Shown here piece after piece: positions 45,280 to 54,206 of a stretch of 64,000 nucleotides of DNA; the first letter of the stretch is position 1; each line of letters begins with the position of its first letter. Source of the stretch: Streptomyces sp. NRRL S-646 (GTDB lineage Bacteria; Actinomycetota; Actinomycetes; Streptomycetales; Streptomycetaceae); NCBI RefSeq assembly GCF_000720765.1, contig NZ_JODC01000010.1, positions 1 to 64,000 of the forward strand. Reading direction: 5' to 3'. A model generated the notes under the pieces. That model did not search any database. It saw only the letters and a program-made list of their open reading frames with translations, and was not told where the DNA came from. Both the position numbers and the translations under genes were made by a program.

Positions 45280-46683
45280 ATGCCCATGGGTCACACGGCC
45301 ACAGACCAGGCAGGCACCGGGGGCCTGACAGCGACCGAGCACCGCCTGGCCAACGGCCTGCGCGTGGTGCTCTCGGAGGATCACCTGACCCCGGTCGCAG
45401 CGGTGTGCCTCTGGTACGACGTCGGCTCGCGCCACGAAGTCAAGGGACGTACCGGCCTGGCTCACCTTTTCGAGCACTTGATGTTCCAGGGCTCCGGGCA
45501 GGTCAAGGGCAACGGGCACTTCGAGCTGGTGCAGGGCGCCGGCGGCTCGCTCAACGGCACCACCAGCTTCGAGCGCACCAACTACTTCGAGACCATGCCC
45601 GCCCACCAGTTGGAGCTCGCCCTCTGGCTGGAGGCCGACCGTATGGGCTCCCTGCTCGCCGCCCTCGACGACGAGTCCATGGAGAACCAGCGCGACGTCG
45701 TCAAGAACGAGCGCAGGCAGCGCTACGACAACGTGCCGTACGGCACCGCGTTCGAGAGGCTGACCGCCCTCGCCTACCCGGAGGGCCACCCCTACCACCA
45801 CACGCCGATCGGCTCGATGGCCGACCTGGACGCGGCGACCCTGGAGGACGCGCGCGCGTTCTTCCGCACGTACTACGCGCCGGGCAACGCCGTCCTCTCC
45901 GTGGTCGGCGACATCGACCCGGAGCAGACGCTCGCCTGGATCGAGAAGTACTTCGGGTCCATCGCCTCGCACGACGGGAAGCCGGAGCCCCGCGACGGCT
46001 CGCTGCCCGAGATCATCGGTGAGCAGCTGCGCGAGGTCATCGAGGAGGAGGTCCCGGCGCGCGCCCTGATGGCGGCCTACCGGCTGCCCGAGGACGGCAC
46101 GCGCGCGGCGGACGCCGCCGACCTGGCGCTGACCGTCCTCGGCGGCGGCGAGTCCTCCCGCCTCTACAACCGGCTGGTACGGCGCGACCGCACGGCCGTC
46201 GCGGCCGGATTCGGCCTGCTGCGGCTGGCCGGAGCGCCCTCCCTGGGCTGGCTGGACGTGAAGACCTCCGGTGACGTCGAGGTGCCGGTCATCGAGGCCG
46301 CCATCGACGAGGAGCTCGCCCGGTTCGCCGCGGAGGGCCCCACGGCCGAGGAAATGGAGCGCGCCCAGGCCCAGTTGGAGCGCGAGTGGCTGGACCGGCT
46401 CGGCACGGTCGCGGGCCGCGCCGACGAACTGTGCCGGTTCGCCGTCCTGTTCGGTGACCCGCAGCTCGCCCTCACCGCCGTCCAGCGCGTCCTGGAGGTG
46501 ACGGCCGAGGAGGTCCAGGAGGTCGCCAAGGCCCGTCTGCGGCCCGACAACCGCGCGGTGCTCGTCTACGAGCCGCTCTCGCCCGAGTCCGCGGAGCACA
46601 CCCAGGACGAGGACTTCCCCGAAGACCCCGAGTCCGAAGCCACGGTGGAAGCCACCGACCAGAACGAGGAGGCGGCCAAGTGA
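45280..46683 (+). CDS. M16-family zinc metallopeptidase, catalytic subunit
   Basis: 467 residues. The inverted zinc motif HLFEH is present in GLAHLFEHLMFQGSGQVKGNGHFE, with the third ligand in the downstream ENQRDVVKNERRQRYDN helix. The two-lobe M16 fold follows (RAFFRTYYAPGNAVLSVVGDIDPE, then LGGGESSRLYNRLVR). The C-terminus is acidic. There is no signal peptide, so it is likely cytoplasmic. Its stop overlaps the GTG of a second M16 protein lacking the zinc site. This is the usual arrangement of heterodimeric processing-peptidase-like pairs. Confidence 0.95.
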   Translation: MPMGHTATDQAGTGGLTATEHRLANGLRVVLSEDHLTPVAAVCLWYDVGSRHEVKGRTGLAHLFEHLMFQGSGQVKGNGHFELVQGAGGSLNGTTSFERTNYFETMPAHQLELALWLEADRMGSLLAALDDESMENQRDVVKNERRQRYDNVPYGTAFERLTALAYPEGHPYHHTPIGSMADLDAATLEDARAFFRTYYAPGNAVLSVVGDIDPEQTLAWIEKYFGSIASHDGKPEPRDGSLPEIIGEQLREVIEEEVPARALMAAYRLPEDGTRAADAADLALTVLGGGESSRLYNRLVRRDRTAVAAGFGLLRLAGAPSLGWLDVKTSGDVEVPVIEAAIDEELARFAAEGPTAEEMERAQAQLEREWLDRLGTVAGRADELCRFAVLFGDPQLALTAVQRVLEVTAEEVQEVAKARLRPDNRAVLVYEPLSPESAEHTQDEDFPEDPESEATVEATDQNEEAAK

Positions 46684-48068
46684 CCGAGCTCGCCACGATG
46701 CAGTTCCACCCGCAGCCCCGGGCGGGCGAGGCCAAGCCGTGGGCGTTCCCGGCCCCCGAGCGCGGCGCGCTCGACAACGGCCTGACCGTCCTGCGCTGCC
46801 ACCGCCCCGGCCAGCAGGTCGTCGCCGTCGAGGTGCTCCTGGACGCCCCCCTGGAGGCCGAGCCGGCCGGCTTCGAAGGCGTCGCCACGATCATGGCGCG
46901 GGCCTTCTCCGAGGGCACCGACAAGCACTCCGCCGAGGACTTCGCCGCCGAGCTGGAGCGCTGCGGCGCCACCCTCGACGCGCACGCCGACCACCCGGGC
47001 GTACGTCTGAGCCTCGAGGTCCCTGCCTCCCGTCTCGCCAAGGCGCTCGGCCTGCTCGCCGACGCCCTCAGGGCGCCCGCGTTCGCCGACAGCGAGGTCG
47101 AGCGGCTGGTCCGCAACCGCCTCGACGAGATCCCGCACGAGCTGGCCAACCCCTCGCGCCGTGCCGCCAAGGAACTCTCCAAGGAGCTGTTCCCGGCGAC
47201 CTCGCGCATGTCGCGCCCGCGCCAGGGCACCGAGGAGACGGTCGAGAAGATCGACGCGGCGGCCGTACGCGCCTTCTACGACCGTCACGTCCGGCCCGCC
47301 ACGGCCACCGCCGTCGTCGTCGGCGACCTCACCGGCATCGACCTGGACGCGCTGCTCGGCGACACGCTGGGTGCCTGGACCGGCTCCAAGGCCGACCCCC
47401 GCCCCGTGCCGCCGGTGACTGCCGACGACACCGGGCGCGTGATCATCGTGGACCGTCCCGGCGCTGTCCAGACGCAGCTGCTCATCGGCCGCGTCGGCGC
47501 CGACCGGCACGACCGCGTGTGGCCGGCCCAGGTGCTCGGCACGTACTGCCTCGGCGGCACCCTCACCTCCCGCCTGGACCGCGTCCTGCGCGAGGAGAAG
47601 GGCTACACCTACGGTGTGCGTGCGTTCGGCCAGGTCCTCAGGTCCGCCCCGGACGGCTCCGGTGCCGCGATGCTCGCCATCAGCGGCTCCGTGGACACCC
47701 CGAACACCGGCCCGGCGCTGCAGGACCTGTGGACGGTGCTGCGCACGCTCGCCGAGGGCGGCCTCACCGACGCCGAGCGCGACGTCGCCGTACAGAACCT
47801 CGTCGGTGTGGCACCGCTGAAGTACGAGACCGCTGCGGCCGTGGCCAGCACACTGGCCGACCAGGTCGAGCAGCACCTGCCCGACGACTACCAGGCGACG
47901 CTGTACCAGCAGCTCGCCGCGACCGGCACCGTGGAGGCCACCGCGGCGGCCGTGAGCGCCTTCCCGGTGGACCGTCTGGTGACGGTTCTCGTCGGTGACG
48001 CGGCCGAGATCAAGGAGCCCGTCGAGGCGCTCGGGATCGGCGAAGTCACCGTCGTGGCGGCCGAGTAG
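46680..48068 (+). CDS. M16-family protein, non-catalytic partner
   Basis: 462 residues. The fold matches M16 throughout (RGALDNGLTVLRCHRPGQQVVAVEVLLDAPLEAEPAGFEGVATIMARAFSEGT, then the second half with GRVGADRHDRVWPAQVLGTYCLGGTLTSRLDRVLREEKGYTYGVRAFGQVLRS). The HxxEH zinc site is absent: the corresponding helix reads VATIMARAFSEGTDK. The conserved Arg-Tyr substrate region near GYTYGVRA is kept. Such subunits bind substrate for the catalytic partner. The gene is translationally coupled (GTGA overlap) to the preceding M16 gene and followed by a strong terminator. Confidence 0.93.
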   Translation: MTELATMQFHPQPRAGEAKPWAFPAPERGALDNGLTVLRCHRPGQQVVAVEVLLDAPLEAEPAGFEGVATIMARAFSEGTDKHSAEDFAAELERCGATLDAHADHPGVRLSLEVPASRLAKALGLLADALRAPAFADSEVERLVRNRLDEIPHELANPSRRAAKELSKELFPATSRMSRPRQGTEETVEKIDAAAVRAFYDRHVRPATATAVVVGDLTGIDLDALLGDTLGAWTGSKADPRPVPPVTADDTGRVIIVDRPGAVQTQLLIGRVGADRHDRVWPAQVLGTYCLGGTLTSRLDRVLREEKGYTYGVRAFGQVLRSAPDGSGAAMLAISGSVDTPNTGPALQDLWTVLRTLAEGGLTDAERDVAVQNLVGVAPLKYETAAAVASTLADQVEQHLPDDYQATLYQQLAATGTVEATAAAVSAFPVDRLVTVLVGDAAEIKEPVEALGIGEVTVVAAE

Positions 48069-48094
48069 AGGCTCCCTCAGCGGCACGCGCGCGT

Positions 48095-48130
48095 AGGGGC
48101 CCTGGTGACTGATGCGTCACCAGGGCCCCT
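48095..48130 (+). terminator. strong hairpin after the M16 pair
   Basis: A perfect 15-bp stem (AGGGGCCCTGGTGAC at 48095-48109 with its complement at 48116-48130) and a 6-base loop, followed by TTAAT. Confidence 0.9.
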
Positions 48131-48280
48131 TAATGTCCGAATTGAGGGAGAGGTTGCCTGTCTGCCCTGTGGCATGCGCTACAAAAGGCCTGATCCGTTT
48201 GGGGATTGAAAGTGCTCCCGCTTAGCGTCGTCCGGGCTGTCCGTCAGGCACCGCGCCGCATCCGCGGCACCGGACAGCCA

Positions 48281-48424
48281 TCGCCGAGTCCCCGTACGGC
48301 GCGAGCCAGGGGAGCCGGGGACCCATCGCAGTCCCTGGGGTGAATCGGACGCCCGCGCATGCAGCGAGGGGGTCCGTAGGAGACCTTCCTGCTCCGAACC
48401 CGTCAGCTAACCCGGTAGGCGAGA
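48281..48424 (+). promoter_or_regulatory. c-di-AMP riboswitch (ydaO-yuaA class)
   Basis: The leader of the M23 peptidase gene carries the conserved elements of this class in order: a GCCGAGTC start, a CCAGGGGAGCCGGGGACCCA block, GGGTGAATC, a CCGTAGGAGACC block, and the 3' signature GAACCCGTCAGCTAACCCGGTAGGCG (split here as GAACCCGTCAGC and TAACCCGGTAGGCG). Ydao-type switches turn genes off on binding cyclic di-AMP. In Streptomyces they precede cell-wall hydrolase genes, consistent with the gene here. The expression platform is presumably the region just before ATG 48449. Confidence 0.9.
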
Positions 48425-48448
48425 GGGAAGGAAAGGACCAGCCACTAC

Positions 48449-49213
48449 ATGGCGTTCACGCGCGCCACCGGGAAGCACCGTCGTCCCACGCGGATGCACC
48501 GCACCACCACCCGCGCCGCCGGGGTCGCGGCCCTCGCCACCACCGGCGTCATCGGCACCCTGGCAGCCCCCGCGCTCGCCGCCGACACCTCCGTCGAGCA
48601 GACCGGCCTCACCCCCGTCATCAGCATCGGCGACACGATCGCCGACAAGATCGACGCGCAGGCCGACGCCCAGAAGCAGGCCGCCGAGGAGGCCGCGCTC
48701 AAGAAGGCGGCCCAGGAGGCGGCACGCGAGAAGGCCGCCGCGAAGGCCAAGCAGGAGCGCGAGGCCAAGGAGCGCGCCGCCCGCGAGGCCGAGCGCAAGC
48801 GCCTCAACATGTTCGTGGCGCCGATCTCCAACTCGTACGTCTCCACCGGCTACAAGGCCAGCAGTTCCCTGTGGTCCTCCGGCAGCCACACCGGCATCGA
48901 CTTCCACGCCGCGAGTGGCACGGCCGTCCACGCGGTCGGCGCCGGCACCGTCGTCGAGGCGGGCTGGGGCGGGGCGTACGGCAACCAGATAGTGATCAAG
49001 ATGGCCGACGGCATGTACACCATGTACGGCCACCTGTCGTCCATCGGTGTCTCGGTGGGCCAGACGGTCACCCCGGGCCAGCAGATAGGCCTGTCCGGCT
49101 CGACGGGCAACACCACCGGACCGCACCTGCACTTCGAGGCCCGTACGACCTCCGAGTACGGCTCGGACATCGACCCCGTCGCCTACCTGCGTTCGCACGG
49201 CGTGAACGTCTGA
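48449..49213 (+). CDS. secreted M23 peptidoglycan endopeptidase
   Basis: 254 residues. A signal sequence (basic start, then GVAALATTGVIGTLAAPALAA) is cleaved near residue 45. Residues 60-120 form an Ala/Lys/Glu-rich coiled coil (EEAALKKAAQEAAREKAAAKAKQEREAKERAAREAERKRLN). The C-terminal M23 LytM domain has the zinc residues in GSHTGIDFHA (HxxxD) and HLHFEA, plus MYGHLSSIGVSVGQTVTPGQQIGLSGSTGNTTGPHLHFE. It cleaves peptide cross-links in the wall during growth or germination. The c-di-AMP riboswitch upstream links its expression to second-messenger level. Confidence 0.95.
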   Translation: MAFTRATGKHRRPTRMHRTTTRAAGVAALATTGVIGTLAAPALAADTSVEQTGLTPVISIGDTIADKIDAQADAQKQAAEEAALKKAAQEAAREKAAAKAKQEREAKERAAREAERKRLNMFVAPISNSYVSTGYKASSSLWSSGSHTGIDFHAASGTAVHAVGAGTVVEAGWGGAYGNQIVIKMADGMYTMYGHLSSIGVSVGQTVTPGQQIGLSGSTGNTTGPHLHFEARTTSEYGSDIDPVAYLRSHGVNV

Positions 49214-49238
49214 CGACGGATCGCAGGATCACCTTCAG

Positions 49239-49262
49239 GCCCCGGCTCCCGAGCCGGGGCTT
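49239..49262 (+). terminator. hairpin after the M23 peptidase gene
   Basis: GCCCCGGCTC (49239-49248) and GAGCCGGGGC (49251-49260) are exact complements, followed by TTTCGGTGTTT. Confidence 0.75.
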
Positions 49263-49355
49263 TCGGTGTTTCTGTCGCCCCGCTGTCCAAAAAATATCCA
49301 TGGATTCCGGCCCGCCGTCGGAAATTCCGGCTCCGTGCAATAGAGTCACCGATAG

Positions 49356-49372
49356 ACGTCAATCATCGACGT
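49356..49372. promoter_or_regulatory. weak inverted repeat before the GntR gene
   Basis: ACGTC and GACGT separated by 7 bases, 29 bases before ATG 49401. A possible autoregulatory site of the GntR-family product, on spacing alone. Confidence 0.25.
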
Positions 49373-49400
49373 TTCACGGGGATTAAGTCGGAGGTCGGTC

Positions 49401-50093
49401 ATGCGTATTCCGGCGCACTCGGTGTGCACGGCGATCCGGGACGACATCGTCGCCGGTGTCTACGAGCGCGGCAGCCGGCTCACCGAGGAACTCCTCGCGC
49501 GCCGCTACGGCGTCTCGCGCGTCCCCGTGCGCGAGGCGCTGCGCACCCTGGAGGCCGAGGGCTTCGTGGTGACCCGGCGGCACGCGGGCGCGTGCGTCGC
49601 GGAACCGACCGAGCAGGAGGCCGCCGACCTGCTGGAGATGCGCATGCTCCTGGAACCGCTCGGCGCCTCCCGGGCCGCCCAGCGGCGCACCGATGCCCAT
49701 CTCAAGGTCCTGCGCGGCCTGGTCAGGCTGGGCCAGGAGCGGGCCAGGAGGGGCAACAGCGAGGATCTGCGCTCCCTGGGGGGCTGGTTCCACGAGACGC
49801 TCGCCCAGGCCGCCGGCAGCCCCGCGCTGACCTCGATGCTGACCCAGCTGCGCCACAAGATCGCATGGATGTACGCCGTGGAGGCACCCGCCAACCCCGT
49901 GGAGTCCTGGGCCGAGCACGGCGCGATCGTCGACGCCGTGGCCCGCGGCGACAGCGAGCGCGCGCGAGCGGTCACGACGCTGCACACCGAGCGCTCGAGC
50001 GCGGTGCACCGGCTGCGGTTCGGCGGCCCGGAGCGGGCCAACGGTGTGAGGAACTCGCAACATGCCGTAAACATGTCGGGCCTGCGGCATTAA
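49401..50093 (+). CDS. GntR-family (FCD domain) transcriptional regulator
   Basis: 230 residues. The N-terminal winged helix is VCTAIRDDIVAGVYERGSRLTEELLARRYGVSRVPVREALRTLEAEGFVVTRRHAGACVAE. The helical FCD domain follows (LLEMRMLLEPLGASRAAQRRTDAHL, GWFHETLAQAAGSPALTSMLTQLRHKIAWMY, WAEHGAIVDAVARGDSERARAVTTLHTERS) with the metal and effector-binding Asp/His positions preserved. It lies next to convergent ptsH. In other actinobacteria GntR regulators near PTS genes respond to sugar derivatives, so a carbon-metabolism role is possible but not shown. Confidence 0.93.
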   Translation: MRIPAHSVCTAIRDDIVAGVYERGSRLTEELLARRYGVSRVPVREALRTLEAEGFVVTRRHAGACVAEPTEQEAADLLEMRMLLEPLGASRAAQRRTDAHLKVLRGLVRLGQERARRGNSEDLRSLGGWFHETLAQAAGSPALTSMLTQLRHKIAWMYAVEAPANPVESWAEHGAIVDAVARGDSERARAVTTLHTERSSAVHRLRFGGPERANGVRNSQHAVNMSGLRH

Positions 50094-50186
50094 CACGGGC
50101 GCCGTATACAAAGAGAGAACAATTTCGCGGGGCATTATTTCCGCTGCCCGCGATCGGAAATTCCACCGCCCTTGCGCGGGAAATGC

Positions 50187-50220
50187 GAAGGGCTCGCCCG
50201 GCAATTCGGACGAGCCCTTC
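50187..50220. terminator. bidirectional hairpin between gntR-type gene and ptsH
   Basis: GAAGGGCTCG (50187-50196) pairs with CGAGCCCTTC (50211-50220), with three more pairs inside the loop. It lies between converging genes. Confidence 0.8.
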
Positions 50221-50233
50221 TGTGGTGCCGTGA

Positions 50234-50515
50234 TCAGACGGTCTCGGGAAGCTCCTCGAGCCCCTCGGAGACCAGCTTCGCCAGACGGTCGAGGGCGACG
50301 TCCGCACCCTCGGCCTCGGAGGCGAGGACGATCTCCTCGCCGCCCTGGGCGCCCAGGCCGAGAACGGCCAGCATGGAGGCCGCGTTGACGGGGGTGCCGT
50401 CGGCCTTGGCGATCGTCACCGGGATACCTGCGGCCGTGGCGGCCCGGACGAAGATGGAAGCGGGGCGGGCGTGGAGGCCCTCGGCCCAGCCGACGTTGAC
50501 GCGGCGCTCAGCCAT
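50234..50515 (-). CDS. ptsH: phosphocarrier protein HPr
   Basis: 93 residues. His15 in GLHARPAS is the PEP-dependent phosphorylation site. The regulatory-serine region reads NAASMLAVLGLGAQGGEEIVLASEAEGADVALDRLAKLV, with Ser47 in the position of HPr Ser46. It passes phosphate from enzyme I to EIIA components of the sugar phosphotransferase system. As usual in Streptomyces the gene stands alone, away from ptsI and crr. It is divergent from patA, with an AAGGG ribosome binding site a few bases upstream of ATG 50515. Confidence 0.97.
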   Translation of the reverse strand: MAERRVNVGWAEGLHARPASIFVRAATAAGIPVTIAKADGTPVNAASMLAVLGLGAQGGEEIVLASEAEGADVALDRLAKLVSEGLEELPETV

Positions 50516-50724
50516 GTGATGCTGCCCTTCAGAGTCTCAGGGTTGTCTAGACCAGTTTCCCACAACGCGAAGCGTCTCCGGAGCGGTCCTGTGTCCCGTC
50601 CGGGGTGGGCAGTCGGACCGCGGCCTCGGCCCGACCTACGTCCTTGTTCTCTTCTCGACGGACTGCCGTGTTCTCCACAGACTGCCTCGCGCCGTTGTCG
50701 GACGCGAGCCGTACTCTGGGGCCC

Positions 50725-53553
50725 ATGCAGACCTCGCCGGACCGGCACGAGTACCCCGCCCACTGGGAGGCCGACGTGGTGCTGCGCGACGGCGGCACCG
50801 CGCGCATCCGCCCCATCACCGTTGATGACGCCGAGCGCCTGGTCAGCTTCTACGAGCAGGTTTCGGACGAGTCGAAGTACTACCGCTTCTTCGCGCCCTA
50901 CCCTCGTCTGTCCGCCAAGGACGTCCACCGCTTCACGCACCACGACTTTGTGGACCGGGTGGGACTCGCGGCCACAGTCGGCGGCGAGTTCATCGCCACC
51001 GTACGCTATGACCGCATCGGTGCCGATGGCATGCCCGCGTCAGCTCCGGCCGACGAGGCCGAGGTCGCCTTCCTTGTCCAGGACGCCCACCAGGGGCGCG
51101 GCGTCGCCTCCGCCCTCCTCGAACACATCGGCGCGGTCGCCCGGGAGCGCGGCATCCGCCGCTTCGCCGCCGAGGTGCTGCCCGCCAACAACAAGATGAT
51201 CAAGGTGTTCACGGACGCCGGGTACACCCAGAAGCGCAGCTTCGAGGACGGCGTCGTACGCCTGGAGTTCGACCTCGAACCCACCGACCGCTCCCTCGCC
51301 GTCCAGCGCGCGCGTGAGCAGCGCGCCGAGGGGCGGTCCGTGCGACGGCTGCTCGTGCCCGGCTCCGTCGCCGTCGTCGGCGCCGGCCGCACCCCCGGGG
51401 GCGTCGGCCGCAGCATCCTCGACAACATCCGTGACGCCGGTTTCACCGGGGCGCTGTACGCCGTGAACAAGGCGCTCCCCGAAGACGTCAAAGAGCTCGA
51501 CGGCGTCCCCGCCCACCGCTCCGTCCGGGACATCGACGGCCCCGTCGACCTCGCGGTCGTCGCCGTGCCCGCCGAGCACGTCCCCGAGGCCGTCACCGAG
51601 TGCGGCGAGCACGGCGTGCAGGGACTCGTCGTCGTCTCCGCCGGGTACGCCGAGAGCGGGCCCGAGGGGCGTGAGCGCCAGCGCGAACTCGTGCGGCACG
51701 CGCGCACGTACGGCATGCGGATCATCGGGCCGAACGCCTTCGGGATCATCAACACGTCCCCCGAGGTACGGCTGAACGCCTCACTCGCCCCCGAGATGCC
51801 CCGCCCCGGCCGGATCGGTCTGTTCGCCCAGTCCGGCGCCATCGGCATCGCGCTGCTGTCCCGGCTGCAGCGCCGCGGCGGCGGCGTCACAGGAGTCACG
51901 GGCGTGTCCACCTTCGTGTCGTCCGGCAACCGCGCGGACGTGTCCGGCAACGACGTCATCCAGTACTGGTACGACGACCCGGACACCGATGTCGTCCTCA
52001 TGTACCTGGAGTCCATCGGCAACCCGCGCAAGTTCACCCGTCTCGTGCGGCGCACCGCAGCCGCGAAGCCGCTGGTCGTGGTCCAGGGCGCCGGTTCCGC
52101 CCCCCAGGGGCATGCCGTACGGGCCACGCGGCTGCCGCACGCGACGGTGTCCGCGCTGCTCAGGCAGGCCGGCGTGATCCGCGTGGACACGATCACGGAG
52201 CTGGTCGACGCGGGCCTGCTGCTCGCGCGCCAGCCGCTGCCGGCGGGGCCGCGCGTGGCGATCCTCGGGAACTCCGAGTCCCTCGGCCTGCTGACGTACG
52301 ACGCGTGCCTCTCCGAGGGGCTCAGGCCGCTCAGGCCACTGGACCTGACCACCGGGGCCTCGGCGGAGGACTTCCACGCGGCGCTGCTGCGAGCCCTCGG
52401 GGACGACGCGTGCGATGCGGTGGTGGTGACCGCGATCCCGGCGATCGGGGAGGAGTCGCCGGGGGACGCCGAGCTCGCGGAGGCGCTGCGATCGGCCGCC
52501 GAGTCCGTTCCGGGCAAGCCCGTGCTGGTGGTGCACGTGGAGCTCGGGGGCCTTGCGGAGGCCCTGTCGGCCGCGACGAGCACCGCACCGCAGCCGGACA
52601 CCGCAGCGACCGCCACCCGCCGGCTCCGCCCCTCACAGCAACTTCCCCCTCCGGTACGGGCACAGGAACCCGCAGCCCCCGCCACCTGCTCCCGCCTCAT
52701 CCCCGCCTACCCCGCTGCCGAGCGCGCCGTCCGTGCCCTCGGTGAATCCGTGAAGTACGCGCAATGGCGCCGCGACAGCGCCGACCCAGGCAAGGTGCCC
52801 GAGTTCGAGGACATCGACGAGAAGGGAGCCGCCCGGCTCATCGACGGCATGCTCGCGCGCGGGCAGGGGCTCACGCTCGGCACCGAGGAGACCTGCGAGT
52901 TGCTCGGGCAGTACGGCATCCCGGTGCGCAGGGCGGTGCCGGCGTTCACCCCGGACGACGCCGCCCGCGCCGCCGAGACCCTCGGCTACCCCGTAGCACT
53001 CAAGGCCACCGCCCCGCACCTGCGCCACCGCGCCGACCTGGGCGGCGTACGACTGGATCTCGCCGACGAGGAACAACTGCGTCGCGCCTACGCCGAGTTG
53101 ACCGAGCTGTTCGGGAAGCCGGAGGAGCTGCGGCCGGTGGTGCAGGGGATGGCACCACGCGGCGTGGACACGGTGGTACGGGCCGTCATCGACCCGGCGG
53201 CCGGGGCCGTCCTGTCGTTCGGGCTCGCCGGAGCCGCCTCCCAGCTGCTCGGCGACATGGCGCACCGGCTGGTCCCGGTCACCGACCGGGAGGCGGCCTC
53301 GCTGGTCCGGTCGATCCGGACGGCACCGCTCCTGTTCGGCTGGCGTGGCTCGACCCCGGTCGACACCCCTGCGCTGGAAGAGCTGCTGCTCAGGGTGTCC
53401 AGACTGGTCGACGACCACCCCGAGGTCGTCGCGGTGACCTTGGAGCCGGTCGTCGTCGCACCCCGTGGTCTGACCGTCCTCGGCGCCTCCGTCCGCCTCG
53501 CGCCGCCACCGGCCCGGGACGACCTCGGGCCGCGCACCCTTCCCGTCTACTGA
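50725..53553 (+). CDS. patA: GNAT acetyltransferase fused to NDP-forming acyl-CoA synthetase (PatA type)
   Basis: 942 residues from ATG 50725. Residues about 20-185 form a GNAT domain (IRPITVDDAERLVSFYEQVSDESKYYRFFAPYP, acetyl-CoA loop VQDAHQGRGVASALLEHIGAVARERG). Residues about 205-650 form the CoA-binding and ligase domains (VPGSVAVVGAGRTPGGVGRSILDNIRDAGFTGALYAVN, IGPNAFGIINTSPEVRLNASLAPEMPRPGRIGLFAQSGAIGIALL). A Pro-rich linker then leads to an ATP-grasp domain (VKYAQWRRDSADPGK..., YPVALKATAPHLRHRADLGGVRLDL). GNAT-first order is that of S. lividans PatA, a lysine acetyltransferase controlling acyl-CoA synthetases. In SlPatA-type proteins the synthetase part lacks activity and may sense metabolites. 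Confidence 0.92.
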   Translation: MQTSPDRHEYPAHWEADVVLRDGGTARIRPITVDDAERLVSFYEQVSDESKYYRFFAPYPRLSAKDVHRFTHHDFVDRVGLAATVGGEFIATVRYDRIGADGMPASAPADEAEVAFLVQDAHQGRGVASALLEHIGAVARERGIRRFAAEVLPANNKMIKVFTDAGYTQKRSFEDGVVRLEFDLEPTDRSLAVQRAREQRAEGRSVRRLLVPGSVAVVGAGRTPGGVGRSILDNIRDAGFTGALYAVNKALPEDVKELDGVPAHRSVRDIDGPVDLAVVAVPAEHVPEAVTECGEHGVQGLVVVSAGYAESGPEGRERQRELVRHARTYGMRIIGPNAFGIINTSPEVRLNASLAPEMPRPGRIGLFAQSGAIGIALLSRLQRRGGGVTGVTGVSTFVSSGNRADVSGNDVIQYWYDDPDTDVVLMYLESIGNPRKFTRLVRRTAAAKPLVVVQGAGSAPQGHAVRATRLPHATVSALLRQAGVIRVDTITELVDAGLLLARQPLPAGPRVAILGNSESLGLLTYDACLSEGLRPLRPLDLTTGASAEDFHAALLRALGDDACDAVVVTAIPAIGEESPGDAELAEALRSAAESVPGKPVLVVHVELGGLAEALSAATSTAPQPDTAATATRRLRPSQQLPPPVRAQEPAAPATCSRLIPAYPAAERAVRALGESVKYAQWRRDSADPGKVPEFEDIDEKGAARLIDGMLARGQGLTLGTEETCELLGQYGIPVRRAVPAFTPDDAARAAETLGYPVALKATAPHLRHRADLGGVRLDLADEEQLRRAYAELTELFGKPEELRPVVQGMAPRGVDTVVRAVIDPAAGAVLSFGLAGAASQLLGDMAHRLVPVTDREAASLVRSIRTAPLLFGWRGSTPVDTPALEELLLRVSRLVDDHPEVVAVTLEPVVVAPRGLTVLGASVRLAPPPARDDLGPRTLPVY

Positions 53554-53618
53554 GACGTCCTCCGGAGACAGCGCTGACCGGTGCCTCGCAGTCAGTGCAC
53601 CCCCGTAGGATGGACGTC

Positions 53619-54206
53619 ATGGCCAAGACCAGTACGACGACCCAGGGGCTGCGCGCGGCGATCGAGCGCAGCGGCTACTACCCGGCCCTCGTGGCCGAGG
53701 CGGTGGAGGCCGCCGTGGGCGGCGAGCCCATCCGGTCGTTCCTGGTCCACCAGGAGACCACGTTCGACGCGAACGAGGTGCGGCGGCACGTCACGGTGCT
53801 CGTCCTCACCGGCAACCGCTTCATCGTCAGCCACACCGACGAGCAGGCCGCGGACACCACCTCCCCGACGCCGTACGCCACGACCTCGACGGAGTCCGTG
53901 AAACTCGGCCGGATCTCCTCGGTCGTGGTCAGCCGCGTGGTGGCCAACCCGGAGCAGTACCAGCCGGGCACCCTGCCCCGCGAGGTCGTCCTCACCATCG
54001 GCTGGGGCGCGGTCTCCCGCATCGACCTCGAGCCGGCCGCCTGTGGCGACCCCAACTGCGAGGCCGACCACGGGTACACGGGCAGCTCGACGGCGGACGA
54101 CCTCAGCCTGCGCGTCAGCGAAGCCGGGGACGGACCGGAGACGGTGCGCCAGGCGCTCGCCTTCGCCCAGTCCCTCTCCGAGGCCACCGCGGACACCACC
54201 CGCTGA
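53619..54206 (+). CDS. DUF5998 protein
   Basis: 195 residues from ATG 53619 (AGGA 8 bases upstream; ATG 53610 is also in frame). The sequence is that of a conserved actinobacterial family (TQGLRAAIERSGYYPALVAEAVEAAVGGEPIRSFLVHQETTFDANEVRRHVTVLVLTGNRFIVSHTDEQ, then SVKLGRISSVVVSRVVANPEQYQPG and IGWGAVSRIDLEPAACGDPNCEADHGYTGSST). The strand-rich core with the LTGNRFIVSHTDE pattern resembles a PH-like fold, and the CGDPNCEADHG segment could bind a metal. Its stop overlaps the phosphodiesterase start (TGATG), so the two are co-translated. Confidence 0.88.
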   Translation: MAKTSTTTQGLRAAIERSGYYPALVAEAVEAAVGGEPIRSFLVHQETTFDANEVRRHVTVLVLTGNRFIVSHTDEQAADTTSPTPYATTSTESVKLGRISSVVVSRVVANPEQYQPGTLPREVVLTIGWGAVSRIDLEPAACGDPNCEADHGYTGSSTADDLSLRVSEAGDGPETVRQALAFAQSLSEATADTTR

